Origin: Tissierella pigra
GTDB taxonomy: Bacteria > Bacillota > Clostridia > Tissierellales > Tissierellaceae
DNA: 64,000 bases
Direction of reading: 5' to 3'
NCBI RefSeq assembly: GCF_009695605.1
Contig: NZ_VUNQ01000014.1
Coordinates: 1 to 64,000, forward strand
This document shows positions 18,663-26,154 of the stretch, in pieces. The notes under the pieces were generated by a model, which saw nothing but the letters and a program-made list of their open reading frames with translations, had not been told where the DNA came from and searched no databases. The position numbers and the translations under genes were made by a program. Each line of letters starts with the position of its first letter. The stretch's first letter is position 1.

Positions 18663-19206
18663 AGCGGCAGAATGAATTTGATACAGTGAGAGAAAATAAT
18701 GTATATTTATCGTTAAATATGTGTTTTACCCCCTTATTTGGGTGTTAAGCTCTATATAAGCTAGACACCCAAAAAGGGTGGTAAATATATAAAAATTGAT
18801 TAAATCGTAACAGTGAACTATATAATATACTATATTAGATAATTGTTACGAAATTGAGTGTAATTTATGTAATGATGGGGGGGTATTCCTTAATAGATAT
18901 ATATTAGAGAACCCCACCCCATTGTATAACAAAAAGGGACAAATTTATATTGTAGTTGCAAAAGTTTTAAAAATAAATATAAATAAATTTCATTGGACTT
19001 GCGTAGCAAGGACAATGCCCCTCGGGAGAGACCGTCGGTAGACATATCAACAGTTAAATAAATATATTAAACAAATTAGGACTAGGAAATTAACTCTTAG
19101 TCCTTTTTATATGTAAAAAATAATAAATAAGGAAGGTGAAAAGATGTTATTAAAATTTAAGATTAAGGGAGATTTTGACATCGCATAAACCTACTAAATT
19201 TTACAA
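18663..19206 (+). other. Noncoding region B with ornate secondary structure
   Basis: No gene apart from a 14-codon frame at 19144. Nested hairpin TTTACCCCC ... TTGGGTGT ... ACACCCAA ... GGGTGGTAAA (18724-18785), CGTAACA / TGTTACG (18807-18850), GGGG-rich arm pairing with GAACCCCACCCC (18877-18920), CATTG-GA-CTTGC / GCAAG-GA-CAATG with tandem GA pairs (18991-19016), and an intrinsic terminator GGACTAG / CTTAGTCC-TTTTT (19079-19108). The unit ends in a terminator, so a separate structured RNA is plausible. Confidence 0.5.
19144..19188 (+). CDS. Possible 14-residue leader peptide
   Basis: ATG with AAGGTGAAAAG just upstream, encoding MLLKFKIKGDFDIA and stopping 18 bases before the next ATG. The ribosome binding site is much better than that of the following gene, so this may couple translation to it, or be the frameshifted true N-terminus. 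Confidence 0.35.
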   Translation: MLLKFKIKGDFDIA

Positions 19207-20115
19207 ATGAACATCGTGCTTATGAATAGGGAATATTTAGAGAAAATTAAAAGGGATTATCCATGGATCTGGGATAAAGAAAATGAATATTATCTGATAA
19301 TTTCTGACGATATGGATTCGCTACTTAGTGCAATCTGTCTAATGTCACATAGAGATAATATAAAAATCGGGGGATTTCTTGATTATCGAGAAGGATTTTA
19401 CATAAAGAAAGGATTAGAAGGTAAATTAACAAAGGACAATATAATTTGTATTGATATGAGTCCATGCGAAGATGGCATAAAGTCTATTAGTAATCATGTT
19501 ACAAGACGATTTGAGGGTGAGGAAGTTAATTCACAAGATATTAATTTAAGTAATATGGATGGTATAAGTCCTAAAAATTACTTTCACAAATATAACTTGA
19601 ATACATTTATATTGATATATTCATTGTTAGGGCTGAAACCTTCAAGTGAAAAGGCGAGTGCATTAATGTTAATGTTGGATAGTGCCTATTTACCATTTTA
19701 TGCTAGTAAGTCATATCAAGACTCATTTACACAGAAACATTATCTTTGTGATGTATTGGATTTAGAAGAAGTTTGGCAGGTGCAAGAAAAGATAACTAAA
19801 ACAGAGTTTATAAATGCTAAAGCATCTCTAGGGTTATCTACTAAAATTTATGTTGATGATGAAGGAGTTAAAACGGCAGATGATAAAGTTGATTTAGAAG
19901 GCATCTGTGAAATATTAGAAATTGATTATAAGCCAGAGCAGTTGCATGGCTTTTTTTATTTGACTAAATTAGTAAATACAATTACAAGACATATAAATGT
20001 TAGGGTTATTAATAGAGAAAATATATTAGGTCTTGCAGTGACTAGGCGAGATACACAAAAAATATGTTGGGTTGAAGGAGGAATTGGATCGTGTATATCT
20101 CTAAAAGAGAATTAG
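19207..20115 (+). CDS. Hypothetical phage protein, possibly DHH-phosphoesterase-like
   Basis: 302 residues. EYYLIISDDMDSLLSAICLM near residues 26-45 and IICIDMSP near 80, with SNHVT after it, faintly recall the aspartate motifs of DHH phosphoesterases, but the third motif is not a real DHH, so I do not assign the family. Sits after the helicase in the replication region. No ribosome binding site of its own is visible; the 14-codon frame just upstream has one. Its 3' end overlaps the next gene by 25 bases. Confidence 0.6.
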   Translation: MNIVLMNREYLEKIKRDYPWIWDKENEYYLIISDDMDSLLSAICLMSHRDNIKIGGFLDYREGFYIKKGLEGKLTKDNIICIDMSPCEDGIKSISNHVTRRFEGEEVNSQDINLSNMDGISPKNYFHKYNLNTFILIYSLLGLKPSSEKASALMLMLDSAYLPFYASKSYQDSFTQKHYLCDVLDLEEVWQVQEKITKTEFINAKASLGLSTKIYVDDEGVKTADDKVDLEGICEILEIDYKPEQLHGFFYLTKLVNTITRHINVRVINRENILGLAVTRRDTQKICWVEGGIGSCISLKEN

Positions 20116-20288
20116 AGAATTTAGGTAAAGTATTAAGTAAGGTTGATATAAGAAGTTTAAATAAAGAAGAATACAAAAGTTATAACCAGATGCAAAGGGT
20201 GGTAACAAATAGGGTTAAACCTACTACAATTAAAAGAACTACAGTAAGAAAAGCTAATGTTATATTGTCTAATTTGAAGATTAAATAA
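20091..20288 (+). CDS. Small basic phage protein
   Basis: 65 residues, strongly basic C-terminal half (RVKPTTIKRTTVRKANVIL), suggesting nucleic-acid binding. Starts with GTG, with AAGGAGG 9 bases upstream, inside the end of the preceding gene. No family recognised. Confidence 0.5.
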   Translation: MYISKRELENLGKVLSKVDIRSLNKEEYKSYNQMQRVVTNRVKPTTIKRTTVRKANVILSNLKIK

Positions 20289-20753
20289 AGTGGTTGATAG
20301 ATAGGGACAAGGAGCAAAAACCGCTCCTTTGTCCTCTTTTTGTGAAGGAGTAGTAGAAATATTACTCTTTTGACTTTTTTGCAAGAATTAAGTCACAGAG
20401 TTGGGGTTTAGCCGACCCTTTCTCACCTTCTTTGATATATTGCCAGAAATGGCTTTATATATATTAATGATGCGTTTTTTAGCTGTAATCATTATGTGGT
20501 AGTCCTAGTGTGCAGGTTCGAATCCTGCCCCTCCTAAAGTAAGAAACTAGGTATCCGCATCAGGTGAAATTCCTGCCCGCCATCCCTCGGAGAAATAATA
20601 AGGTTGGCAATACGATATTGTGTAATGAGTATTTTACTTATTGCATAGTGATCTGTCCTTTCCTCATGAGTTTAGAGAGTAGTCGGTGATTACTCTCTAT
20701 ATTTGTGGGGTCAATAGTTAAATAGAAAATTAAATTTGAGGGGGTTAAATAAT
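20289..20753 (+). other. Noncoding region C with hairpins and a tRNA-like T-arm
   Basis: No gene. Begins with terminator-like GGACAAGGAGC-AAAAACC-GCTCCTTTGTCC plus T run (20313-20342). Then GAGTAGTA-GAAA-TATTACTC with T run (20348-20371), GCCA-GAAA-TGGC (20442-20453), AATGAT / ATCATT (20466-20492), and CCTAGT (20503) pairing with ACTAGG (20546) around a perfect tRNA T-arm GCAGG-TTCGAAT-CCTGC (20512-20528). The rest of a tRNA is missing. GAAA tetraloops and long-range pairs suggest a folded RNA. Confidence 0.5.
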
Positions 20754-21059
20754 ATGTCATTAGAGAAATTAGAAAAGAAAGTTGAAGAAAGAGCAGTTAA
20801 ACCTAATGTGGGTGAAGCATTTGAATTAAAAATTGAAGAAAATCGTGATTTAAAGAAAATATCTTCTTCTGTGGATGCAGTGTATAGGTTAGTAGACAAC
20901 ACGACAAGGCGTATAGAGAGAAGTTTATTGGAAATTAAAAATAAGCAAAATTTAATAATTAAATTATTAGAAAGTGAAGGTTTGGATTTTGAAGAATTAC
21001 AAAAGCAAGAAGAAATTAAACAACTTGAAAATAAATTGAAAGAGTTGAGAGGTGAGTAA
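20754..21059 (+). CDS. Coiled-coil phage protein
   Basis: 101 residues from the ATG with GAGGGGG upstream. Heptad-rich: EKLEKKVEERAVK at the start, RRIERSLLEIKNKQNLIIKLL in the middle, and EELQKQEEIKQLENKLKELR at the end. First of a cluster of small overlapping genes. Function unknown. Confidence 0.5.
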   Translation: MSLEKLEKKVEERAVKPNVGEAFELKIEENRDLKKISSSVDAVYRLVDNTTRRIERSLLEIKNKQNLIIKLLESEGLDFEELQKQEEIKQLENKLKELRGE

Positions 21060-21351
21060 GTTGTTGGGAGAAAATAAAGAGCTTTATCAAGCAATATTAG
21101 ACGATATAACTGATAGAACAAATGGCGAGTGGGATAGAATGTCGGCAACAGAACGTCTAGCCGTTGTGATGATAATGAAAGAATTCAAGAAATCTATTGA
21201 TAGATATATGCAACAGGAGTATTACAAAATAAAAATGTGGGCGAGTTTAGATGTAGATGATATTTTACTAGATGTAAAAGAACCAGACTTGACAAGATGG
21301 AAAGATAATAGTTTTCAAGAACAATTTGAGAAATTGATGAGGGGGAATTAG
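21052..21351 (+). CDS. Hypothetical phage protein
   Basis: 99 residues, GTG start overlapping the previous gene by 8 bases with GAGAGGTG upstream. Acidic, mostly helical, with RMSATERLAVVMIMKEFKKS near residue 28. No family recognised. Confidence 0.5.
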   Translation: MSKLLGENKELYQAILDDITDRTNGEWDRMSATERLAVVMIMKEFKKSIDRYMQQEYYKIKMWASLDVDDILLDVKEPDLTRWKDNSFQEQFEKLMRGN

Positions 21352-21352
21352 A

Positions 21353-21673
21353 GTGATAAAAACATTTGAGGATGCACTTGATATGTGTGACTATGATATA
21401 AAAGTAAAATTTGCATATCTTGATAATTTGCTTTGCGATTTAGACGATGATATAAGCGAAGTATTTGAAGAGATAGCATATGCAGAGGTAGATGAGGAAA
21501 TCTGTAATAGATTGATAGAATCCGATTTTGAAGATGAGAGAGAAAGGTTATTTAAAATTAATCAAAGACAAATGAAGTTAGCGGAAGAGTTAGATTATCT
21601 TCAGGTTAAATATGACATTGTTGAGGATTTATATGAGGAAGTGTTGTTTAATATATTAGCTAATATAGATTAA
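21353..21673 (+). CDS. Hypothetical acidic phage protein
   Basis: 106 residues, very acidic and helical (LCDLDDDISEVFEEIAYAEVDEE). GTG start with GAGGGGGA upstream, one base after the previous stop. No family recognised. Confidence 0.5.
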   Translation: MIKTFEDALDMCDYDIKVKFAYLDNLLCDLDDDISEVFEEIAYAEVDEEICNRLIESDFEDERERLFKINQRQMKLAEELDYLQVKYDIVEDLYEEVLFNILANID

Positions 21674-21686
21674 GGTGGGTGCGAAT

Positions 21687-21974
21687 ATGGAAGAAAAGAG
21701 AGAGAAGTCAGAGTTGTATTTTGTTACATCACCATATTTAAATGCTTATTTACTAAGCAAGGGATTTGAGATGCAGAGAGTTGCAAAGCTAGACAACGAA
21801 AAGATTGCATTGTTTTATAAAAATACTGATGAATTGCATAATTGTATAAAAGAGTATAGGGCAAACAAAGAATTATATAATTACATAAGTGGATATAGAA
21901 AAGTAATAGATATGTTTAGGTTATTTAAGCAACAAGAACAAGTTAAGGAAATGACAGAATTACCATTTGATTAA
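21687..21974 (+). CDS. DUF5659-like phage protein
   Basis: 95 residues from the ATG at 21687, preferred over an upstream GTG because AAGGTGGG lies 7 bases before it. LYFVTSPYLNAYLLSKGFEM followed by KIALFYKNTDEL is the DUF5659 pattern, as in the smaller paralogue at 16953-17144; a helical tail follows. Function unknown. Confidence 0.6.
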   Translation: MEEKREKSELYFVTSPYLNAYLLSKGFEMQRVAKLDNEKIALFYKNTDELHNCIKEYRANKELYNYISGYRKVIDMFRLFKQQEQVKEMTELPFD

Positions 21975-21986
21975 GGAGTTGAGTTT

Positions 21987-22160
21987 ATGAATGATGAGCA
22001 GTTTCAGGAATATAGAGACACTCTACATAATGCATTAGAGGAAGTTATTATTAATATTGACGAGAACAATAAAAAGCAGTTACATAGATTAGAAGATAAA
22101 GTTGATAAAACTAATAGGGATCTGGACAAGTTAATAGAGTTGTTAGAGAAATTATTATAA
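21987..22160 (+). CDS. Small coiled-coil phage protein
   Basis: 57 residues, MNDEQFQEYRDTLHNALEEV ... DLDKLIELLEKLL, a single coiled coil. AAGGAGTTGAG precedes the ATG, and the gene fits between its neighbours with short gaps. Too short for many gene finders. Confidence 0.55.
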   Translation: MNDEQFQEYRDTLHNALEEVIINIDENNKKQLHRLEDKVDKTNRDLDKLIELLEKLL

Positions 22161-22177
22161 AAAAGGGGCTGGAGTTA

Positions 22178-22537
22178 ATGAAAGAGTTTGTGGGAGTTGT
22201 ATTAGAAGAAATAAAGGGAATTGTTAAAAGCAATGGCAGAAATATAGCGGATAATTCACTTAGAATTATGACTTTAACAGATAAAGTTGATAATATAAAA
22301 GAAGATACTAAAACAATATCAGAAGTAATTGCAGATATGCAAAGTGATGTGAATACTTTATTAGATTTAAATTTACAAATGAAAGAAAATATCGAAGAAC
22401 AAAGAAAATGCAATCAGGAAATAAGGTTATTATTTGAGAAATTTATTGATAATCATAAAGAAATTAGTAGAGATATAGACAATTTAAAAAGATTGGATAG
22501 GGAAATTTGGGGAGATAGAAAAGTAGGTGCTATGTAA
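22178..22537 (+). CDS. Coiled-coil phage protein
   Basis: 119 residues, almost entirely heptad-patterned (VLEEIKGIVKSNGRNIADNS, TLTDKVDNIKEDTKTISEVI). AAAGGGGCTGG precedes the ATG. Ends sharing a base with the next ATG. No family recognised. Confidence 0.5.
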   Translation: MKEFVGVVLEEIKGIVKSNGRNIADNSLRIMTLTDKVDNIKEDTKTISEVIADMQSDVNTLLDLNLQMKENIEEQRKCNQEIRLLFEKFIDNHKEISRDIDNLKRLDREIWGDRKVGAM

Positions 22538-22695
22538 TGGACACTTACGAAGTATTATTGGTTGAAAGAGATAGCGATGGCAATAGTACATATTATATAA
22601 GATACTATAATAATGGTCTGGAGTGGAAAGGTATAGATTTAAAGTTGGATGAGTGGGGTTTTGAGAACTTTATAACTGGAAAGGTTGAGGTTTAA
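22537..22695 (+). CDS. Small phage protein
   Basis: 52 residues, MDTYEVLLVERDSDGNSTYY ... ENFITGKVEV, predicted beta-rich. The ATG overlaps the previous stop codon (TAATG), a translational-coupling arrangement. No family recognised. Confidence 0.5.
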   Translation: MDTYEVLLVERDSDGNSTYYIRYYNNGLEWKGIDLKLDEWGFENFITGKVEV

Positions 22696-23010
22696 TTTTA
22701 AGCCCATATAGAGTTTAGAAGGTTGCAAGATATTGCAAGGGGATAGTGCATATATGTAGTAGTTATAGTAATATATATGGATATATATAGTGTTGTTTTA
22801 AGGGGTACTTACATAGGGTGTGTAAAGGAAAAACCTTGATAGTAAACATGGAAAATAGAGTAATATTTGAGTATATTAAAGTAGTTGTACATATTGGAAT
22901 TAGTAGGTTTGAAGTATGTTTATATGTGAGTGAAATGATTGATAATTTATTGGGAAATATAGATGCGAAGTCAAGCAAGTGTTATCCAAATTAAGACGGG
23001 GGTGATTGAA
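22696..23010. other. Intergenic region before the packaging genes
   Basis: 315 bases. Holds a short TTGCAAGATATTGCAA hairpin near 22723 and a 48-codon frame (22848-22994, MENRVIFEYIKVVVHIG...) that lacks a ribosome binding site. No promoter stands out. Confidence 0.4.
22848..22994 (+). CDS. Doubtful 48-residue frame
   Basis: Open frame between the small-gene cluster and the small terminase, ending SSKCYPN. No ribosome binding site and no known similarity. It could instead be leader RNA for the downstream gene. Confidence 0.2.
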   Translation: MENRVIFEYIKVVVHIGISRFEVCLYVSEMIDNLLGNIDAKSSKCYPN

Positions 23011-23469
23011 ATGATTAACTTAAGTGATAAAGAAAGAAAAGCAATTGAACTTGTTCTGGAAGGTAGATTGAATAGAAGTGAGATAGCAGAAGAATGTGGA
23101 TATGCTAACAGATCAAGTATATATAAAATATTACAAAAAGAAGAAGCTAAAGAGTATATGCAACAAATAGCAGAGCGTTCTGTTAGTGAAGCAGTTGCAA
23201 TACTTAAAGCTAATGCAAATGAAGCGGCTAGAAACCTTGTTAAGATTGCAAGTGGTGATATTAAAGCAGAGGATAAACAAACGGTATACGCCTTACTACA
23301 AGCCATTAACAGTGTATTAGAGAAATCAGGACTTAGTAGTAAGAATATTACTCTTAATGATTTAAGAGAAAAAGAAGCCAATGTATCTGATGAGGATATA
23401 TTGACCGCTATAGATGAAGCCAGAGAGGAAGATTTAGACAATGTAATAGATATAAGAAAAGCAAAATAA
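23011..23469 (+). CDS. Terminase small subunit
   Basis: 152 residues from the ATG preceded by GGGGGTGATTG. An N-terminal helix-turn-helix (LSDKERKAIELVLEGRLNRS, EIAEECGYANRSSIYKIL) is followed by an alanine-rich helical region (SVSEAVAILKANANEAARNL), the layout of phage small terminases that recognise the packaging site. The large subunit follows 2.7 kb downstream, with a recombinase gene and four small genes between. Confidence 0.75.
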   Translation: MINLSDKERKAIELVLEGRLNRSEIAEECGYANRSSIYKILQKEEAKEYMQQIAERSVSEAVAILKANANEAARNLVKIASGDIKAEDKQTVYALLQAINSVLEKSGLSSKNITLNDLREKEANVSDEDILTAIDEAREEDLDNVIDIRKAK

Positions 23470-23495
23470 GTTAATAGAATGGAAATTTTAAAAGG

Positions 23496-23619
23496 TTGAA
23501 TACTACTTAATTACCTTTAGTAGTATTGGGATAATTAGCTATAAGTATTGATATTACTATATTCCATGGTATATTACAAATTATTTAATGTTTATCTATT
23601 GACTTGAATACTACTTAAT
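23496..23619. repeat. 16-bp direct repeats flanking the recombinase promoter
   Basis: TTGAATACTACTTAAT occurs at 23496-23511 and again at 23604-23619. An inverted copy of its core, AGTAGTATT, lies at 23519-23527, forming a hairpin with the first repeat. The second copy overlaps the spacer of the promoter at 23599-23627. Confidence 0.6.
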
Positions 23620-23627
23620 GATATTAT
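23599..23627 (+). promoter_or_regulatory. Promoter of the tyrosine recombinase gene
   Basis: TTGACT at 23599-23604, 17-base spacer, TATTAT at 23622-23627. The gene therefore has its own sigma-A-type promoter inside the packaging region. Confidence 0.65.
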
Positions 23628-23663
23628 TATACATAATAAGTAATATTCATTGGAGGGGTAAAT

Positions 23664-24245
23664 ATGAGTAATAAACCTAAAGAGGTTGAACCATTTAAGA
23701 ATATTAAAGACATAGAAAAAATTAAACAATACTTAAAAGGTAAAGATAATTTAAGAGATTACACAATATTTACAGTTGGGATTAATGTTGGACTTAGAGC
23801 AGGGGATTTATTAGCTTTAAGATGGTCAGATGTTTTAGAAGGTAATAGGATAAAAAAGACCGCCTATATCATTGAAGAAAAGACAAAGAAGGGTAAGGAT
23901 ATAGAATTTAATAAATCCTCTAGAGAAGCCCTACAAGCCTTTAAGGATACCTTTGATAGTGTAGATCTAGATGATTATATCTTTACAAGTAGAAAAGGAA
24001 ATGAACATTTGCAAGTTAGAAGTTTGCATAGGATTATTAATGATGTAGTTAAAGAATTGAAGATAAAAGGAAATTACGGTACTCATAGTTTGAGAAAGAC
24101 ATTCGGGTATCATAGATATAATAATGGAATACAATTAGAAACATTGCAAAAGATTTTCAATCATTCTACACAAAGTATGACATTAAAATATATTGGAATT
24201 ACAAAAGAGGTCATACAGGATGCCTACAATAGCGTCAATCTATAA
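23664..24245 (+). CDS. Compact tyrosine recombinase
   Basis: 193 residues, essentially only the catalytic domain. Visible catalytic residues: Arg in NVGLRAGDLLALRW (near residue 46), the Lys hairpin KTKKGKDIEF, HSLRKTFG (His-x-x-Arg), FNHSTQ (second His) and the nucleophile Tyr in LKYIGI. The N-terminal arm-binding and core-binding domains of full integrases are absent. Such short recombinases are common in clostridial phage packaging regions. Since the integrase of this prophage is a serine enzyme, this one probably acts on another site. GGAGGGG precedes the ATG. Confidence 0.85.
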   Translation: MSNKPKEVEPFKNIKDIEKIKQYLKGKDNLRDYTIFTVGINVGLRAGDLLALRWSDVLEGNRIKKTAYIIEEKTKKGKDIEFNKSSREALQAFKDTFDSVDLDDYIFTSRKGNEHLQVRSLHRIINDVVKELKIKGNYGTHSLRKTFGYHRYNNGIQLETLQKIFNHSTQSMTLKYIGITKEVIQDAYNSVNL

Positions 24246-24277
24246 GACAGTGATTAAGTTCACCGTCTTTTTTTATG
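24245..24277 (+). terminator. Terminator after the tyrosine recombinase
   Basis: AGACAGTG / CACCGTCT with loop ATTAAGTT, then TTTTTTT. Isolates the recombinase from the genes after it. Confidence 0.65.
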
Positions 24278-24474
24278 TCTATAGGTAGGGTGTGGGGGTA
24301 TTCTAAATGGGATTAGGTGATATCCCCGTTAGCCGACAACTTAGAATTTTTTGCAATTTTCCAAGCCCTTTTGTAATCTCTATAAATTTTCTACCAATTT
24401 TCTAGGACTTTTTTATAACTTCATCTTCAAATAATGTTATAATGAATTCAAATATTAATATAGGAGATGAAAAT

Positions 24475-24864
24475 ATGAAAATAATAAGCGAAGATATCAC
24501 ATTAGAAGATATAATTAACTTTGTACATAAAGTAAGTTTTAATCCATTGGAGTTAGACGATGGAAAAGGGAATGTAGTAATGATTCATGGTAAACGTGGA
24601 AAAGATTTAATAGTGTTAATTAAGAATCGTGAAGATTTGGAAGATTATCAGGAGAATGTTTTAAAGAAAACTATCACAAATGGATTTTTGATGAGGGAGA
24701 AAATTAGAGGGACATTATTTCACGAATTATCCATAGTGGAAGAAACTATCACATTTGAAGATTGGATGAATGGATGGACTGAAGAAGAAAGAGAATTATA
24801 TTCTAATCAATATAGACTCGAATATGATGCAATAAATGAACCTTTTAAAATTTACGGGGAATAA
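24475..24864 (+). CDS. Hypothetical prophage protein
   Basis: 129 residues from the ATG with AGGAGATG upstream; a TGTTATAAT extended -10 box lies about 30 bases before it. Contains GKGNVVMIHGKRGKDLIVLI in a likely beta region and an acidic C-terminus (FEDWMNGWTEEERELY). Resembles a cargo gene rather than a structural one. No family recognised. Confidence 0.5.
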   Translation: MKIISEDITLEDIINFVHKVSFNPLELDDGKGNVVMIHGKRGKDLIVLIKNREDLEDYQENVLKKTITNGFLMREKIRGTLFHELSIVEETITFEDWMNGWTEEERELYSNQYRLEYDAINEPFKIYGE

Positions 24865-24868
24865 TGTT

Positions 24869-25258
24869 ATGAAATTTAAACTCAAACGTTTTTTAATCAT
24901 ATTGAATGTAATGCTATTCATAATTCTTGTAATTCAACTAGCTGATAATACTTTATACCTTAAAGATATAAAAACAGAGTTTATAAATGCCTTTAGTGAG
25001 GATTATGTAGTAAATATACATAAAATGAGAGAAGGTAAATTTGTAATATTAGCAACAATTCCAGAAGAATTATATAGGGAAATGGATTATACTGAAAAGG
25101 TGAATCAATTTAAGGATAGCTTAAGTAAGTATAAAATCAATCCAGATAAAGTTAATAGGATAGTGTTAAATGTGGGGTATCATGGCAAAGATACTAAATA
25201 CATACAAAGTACAACAGATATAGATTTAAGATATATAAATCAAAAATCCTTTGACTAA
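24869..25258 (+). CDS. Membrane-anchored hypothetical prophage protein
   Basis: 129 residues. MKFKLKRF then a single transmembrane helix (LIILNVMLFIILVIQLA, about residues 9-25), with the rest probably outside the cell. Starts 5 bases after the previous stop. An accessory gene such as a lysogenic-conversion product is possible, but nothing identifies it. Confidence 0.5.
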   Translation: MKFKLKRFLIILNVMLFIILVIQLADNTLYLKDIKTEFINAFSEDYVVNIHKMREGKFVILATIPEELYREMDYTEKVNQFKDSLSKYKINPDKVNRIVLNVGYHGKDTKYIQSTTDIDLRYINQKSFD

Positions 25259-25319
25259 AATAGAGTATTAATATAATCTTTCTATTATAGGAATAAATTT
25301 ATTATTGGAGGAATTAAGT

Positions 25320-25688
25320 ATGGAGAATACTTTTAAAGAAGATTTTGAAATAGTAAAAAATAAAAATATTAGTAAGTTGATAAAATTAGATAAAATGTTA
25401 AAAAAGATTAATAATACAGTTTGCAGAGGAGAAGTCAACATAATAGATAAGGATAGAAACTTATTGGCTCAAACACATTATGAATACTTTAAAATTGCTA
25501 TATTGGAAGATATGGTTCTTTTAACGAGATACAACAATGAAATTGAAATAGAAACCAAAGATACGACGAGAATTCACACCAATAATATCACTAGATATAG
25601 GATAGATACTACTTCATTGACATTAGAAGGAGATTTAAATGACAATACAATTGTTAATATACTAATAGTTGTAAAAGACCTTGATTAA
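25320..25688 (+). CDS. Hypothetical prophage protein
   Basis: 122 residues from the ATG preceded by GGAGG at 25305-25309. Helical N-terminus, then several strands rich in Thr and Ile (VLLTRYNNEIEIETKDTTRI). No family recognised. Confidence 0.5.
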   Translation: MENTFKEDFEIVKNKNISKLIKLDKMLKKINNTVCRGEVNIIDKDRNLLAQTHYEYFKIAILEDMVLLTRYNNEIEIETKDTTRIHTNNITRYRIDTTSLTLEGDLNDNTIVNILIVVKDLD

Positions 25689-25788
25689 TATTTGTCGAAA
25701 CTTGCGATAAATAATTAAAGGAGTTTAATCCTCTTTTGTCTAATTGTATATATGTAAGTATTTATATTAGATGAAAGGGGAAAGGGAA

Positions 25789-26034
25789 ATGGATAAAATC
25801 AAGTGTATGAAGAAGGTAATAGAAGTAATGTTAGATGGAAAAGAGCCAAAATATCTAGATTTTGAAGAATATATACCAGAGACACAAGATTTTGCTCAAT
25901 TGCTTTATGAAATGCAAGAAAATGGTTATATAAAAGGGTTTGATTTTGCAAGAGCCAAAGGGAAGCCATCGATACCTTTTATAGATAAAGATGCTAAAGT
26001 AACAGATTTGGGAATAAAGTTCTATAAAAACTAA
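25789..26034 (+). CDS. YjcQ-like winged-helix protein
   Basis: 81 residues. MDKIKCMKKVIEVMLDGKEP, then YETQDFAQLLYEMQENGYIKG-like helix and a final DAKVTDLGIKFYKN strand-helix, the order seen in YjcQ family proteins of Bacillus and their phages, which adopt a winged-helix fold. AAAGGGGAAAGGG precedes the ATG. A terminator follows. Confidence 0.5.
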   Translation: MDKIKCMKKVIEVMLDGKEPKYLDFEEYIPETQDFAQLLYEMQENGYIKGFDFARAKGKPSIPFIDKDAKVTDLGIKFYKN

Positions 26035-26046
26035 ATAGCATCAACA

Positions 26047-26076
26047 ATTTGAACCTTTAATAGGTTCTTTTTTTAT
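26047..26076 (+). terminator. Terminator before the large terminase gene
   Basis: GAACCT / AGGTTC hairpin with loop TTAAT, followed by TTTTTTT. Confidence 0.75.
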
Positions 26077-26154
26077 ATTTATATATCTTAAATAATCTCA
26101 TCATAATTGATAATTATAATTAAGCAACTAGCGTGAAAGTAGGTGATATATGGA

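Noticed and set aside
20500-20540. Complete tRNA gene ending CCTGCCCCTCCT
   Set aside because: The T-arm is perfect, but no matching 5' acceptor strand (AGGAGGG), D-arm or anticodon arm lies upstream.
20546-20590. Second cobalamin riboswitch (CAGGTGAAATTCCTGCCCGCC)
   Set aside because: Superficially like the core, but the B12 box GCCACTG is absent and the P-elements do not follow in order.
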